The notes under the pieces: model-generated | What the model was told of the DNA's origin: nothing | Seen by the model: the letters and a program-made list of their open reading frames with translations, nothing else | Database searches by the model: none | Assembly: GCF_963576545.1 (NCBI RefSeq) | Contig: NC_083636.1 | Coordinates: 7,505,856 to 7,569,855 of the forward strand | Origin: Limanda limanda | Taxonomy: Eukaryota > Chordata > Actinopteri > Pleuronectiformes > Pleuronectidae | Direction: 5' to 3' | DNA: 64,000 nt | Shown here: piece by piece, positions 62,838-64,000 of the stretch | How positions within the stretch are numbered: position 1 is the stretch's first letter | Layout: each line of letters begins with the position of its first letter | Position numbers and translations under genes: made by a program

Positions 62838-62905
62838 ATGAATAATAATAATAATCCTTACAATTTCAATAGGGCCTCCCACTGGTCGGTGCTCGGGCCT
62901 AATAA
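62838..62905 (-). mobile_element. Truncated copy of the AGGGCCCGAGCAC element
   Basis: It matches the left end of the element at 30480-31062 in reverse orientation: an ATA run, then CCTTACAATTTCAATAGGGC and GGTGCTCGGGCC. Only the terminal ~70 bp are present. Confidence 0.65.
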
Positions 62906-64000
62906 GACCAGAAAACATAGAATATAAATATTGATTCAACGATAATAAGCTGCAGGTCTGTTACCTTTAAATCAATGCTGAAGACCTTCAGTGCCTTTTA
63001 TTAAACGAAATAATGACTCGTTATTTTAACCTTTTGTAAATATTTTCTCCTGAGTATCTGAATGTTTTTGGACAGAGACACTCAGGACAAGCCAGTTTCA
63101 AGATGAGAAGTTTATTGGTTTGCAAAGTAGAAAAGAACACGTGGAGAACAGGAGTCGAATGCACTGTCATCATCAAACCACATGGTTTAGAACATGACTC
63201 AGCGTCTGTGGCATCTCGTTGTACACACTCAGCAGCAGAGCGATGCTTGGTCCCAAGAACGACTTTGAGAGGCTCTAACGCCGACATCCTGTTTGTCCTC
63301 AGACTCACACACGTCCTCATGTCTCAGAGTAAAGTCCAGTCTGGACGTGTCGAAGCCAAAACACTTTCATCTCTATGAAGAAAACCTCGATATATAAACA
63401 GTTAGCATGTTACCATTAGCATCGGTAAAACACTTGCAAACACATCCTGCTGGTTACACTGTGATAGATAGAAATGATAACAACCACACCACACACATGA
63501 AGCTACTTCTACTCAGAGGAAACTTCAGCCGTGGAGTTTTTCTTCGGAAACCATTTATTTTCTTATCCTCGTTTAAACTCACGTGGAAAACAAAGATTTA
63601 CTCGAGTCCAAGTTCTTGTTTCGCACATTTTAAAATCCTAAAGATGGAAAACATCACAGCGCCCTAAAAGTGAAGCCAAATCATTTGGATCGCCACCTAG
63701 AGGCTGACTGCAGTATAATGGTCTCCCCCATGTTAGCAAATGGGACATGGACCTAACTAAAAAGTCAAAACACACGTCAAATACATTTTTCTTAAAGATT
63801 TCCAGTTAGATAGTTGTTATCACACTGATGTTTATTCACGTGTTTGTGTTTATGATCATCTTAATCTTAATTGATGCTATTAACACAGGGAGAAACGACG
63901 TGATTGACAGCTGACAGGGAGACTTGTGATTGGTCAGGGGGGGGGCGTCTCAGCCTCAGTCACATCGCACAGAGTCTAAATGACACGTCGTCCATCTTTA
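62906..64000. other. Right edge of the window, possible 3' UTR of a minus-strand gene
   Basis: CCAATAAACTTCTC on the minus strand near 63110 could be a polyadenylation signal of a gene transcribed leftwards from beyond the window. No coding exon was recognised. Near 63660-63720 and at the right edge are fragments (CTGCAGTATA; GTCGTCCATCTTTA) of a repeat family also seen near 51600 and 53620. Confidence 0.3.

Noticed and set aside
63021..63320. A 99-residue minus-strand frame near the right edge.
   Set aside because: It resembles no known family and sits next to a poly-A-like signal. It is more likely 3' UTR or intergenic.

Overview
This is nuclear DNA from a vertebrate, almost certainly a percomorph-type teleost. 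The genes have many phase-compatible introns. GLIPR1 and KRR1 are neighbours, as they are in mammals. The intergenic DNA and introns are full of fish-type mobile elements: hAT derivatives, MITEs, a Rex1/L2-like LINE with an (ATCT)n tail, and LTRs. Most short open frames are antisense or repeat shadows. Exons were assigned by hand from splice sites and codon phase.

Layout. (1) 1-4.3 kb: a minus-strand RIC3/CCDC107-family membrane protein whose 3' end was not found. (2) 6.4-11.3 kb: six copies of the 300-nt SRP (7SL) RNA gene, arranged as three divergent pairs. Each copy has a TGACGTCA (CRE/ATF) element at the same upstream distance. This is the most striking feature of the window. (3) 11.9-13.6 kb: GLIPR1 (+), a CAP-domain protein with a C-terminal membrane segment. 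(4) 14.8-18.8 kb: KRR1 (-), a ribosome-assembly KH protein that is complete in ten exons. (5) 20-29.5 kb: a 19-exon uromodulin-like-1-type protein (-) with a signal peptide, four FN3-like exons, a SEA-like region, EGF, a ZP domain and a C-terminal membrane anchor. (6) 30-44 kb: a repeat-rich block. It holds a roughly 2.5-2.8 kb segment duplicated in direct orientation, each copy with a decayed Ig V-like exon. Around it lie LTRs, one of which is split by a LINE that itself carries a hAT element. (7) 44.5-60.1 kb: a complete 20-exon Fc-receptor-like gene (+) with 12 Ig exons, a transmembrane exon and a cytoplasmic tail with an ITIM. Its Ig exons follow an (A-B)x3 then (C-D-E)x2 plan, and the last triplet comes from a tandem duplication. 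(8) 60.1-64 kb: intergenic repeats with no gene that I recognise.

The genes do not form a pathway. KRR1 and the 7SL array both serve protein synthesis and targeting. The Fc-receptor-like gene and the decayed V-like exons are immune-receptor material in an unstable, duplication-prone stretch. The strongest observations for follow-up are the 7SL array, the duplicated Ig exons that have diverged several times more than their introns, and a MITE whose end sits in the splice-acceptor region of an Ig exon.
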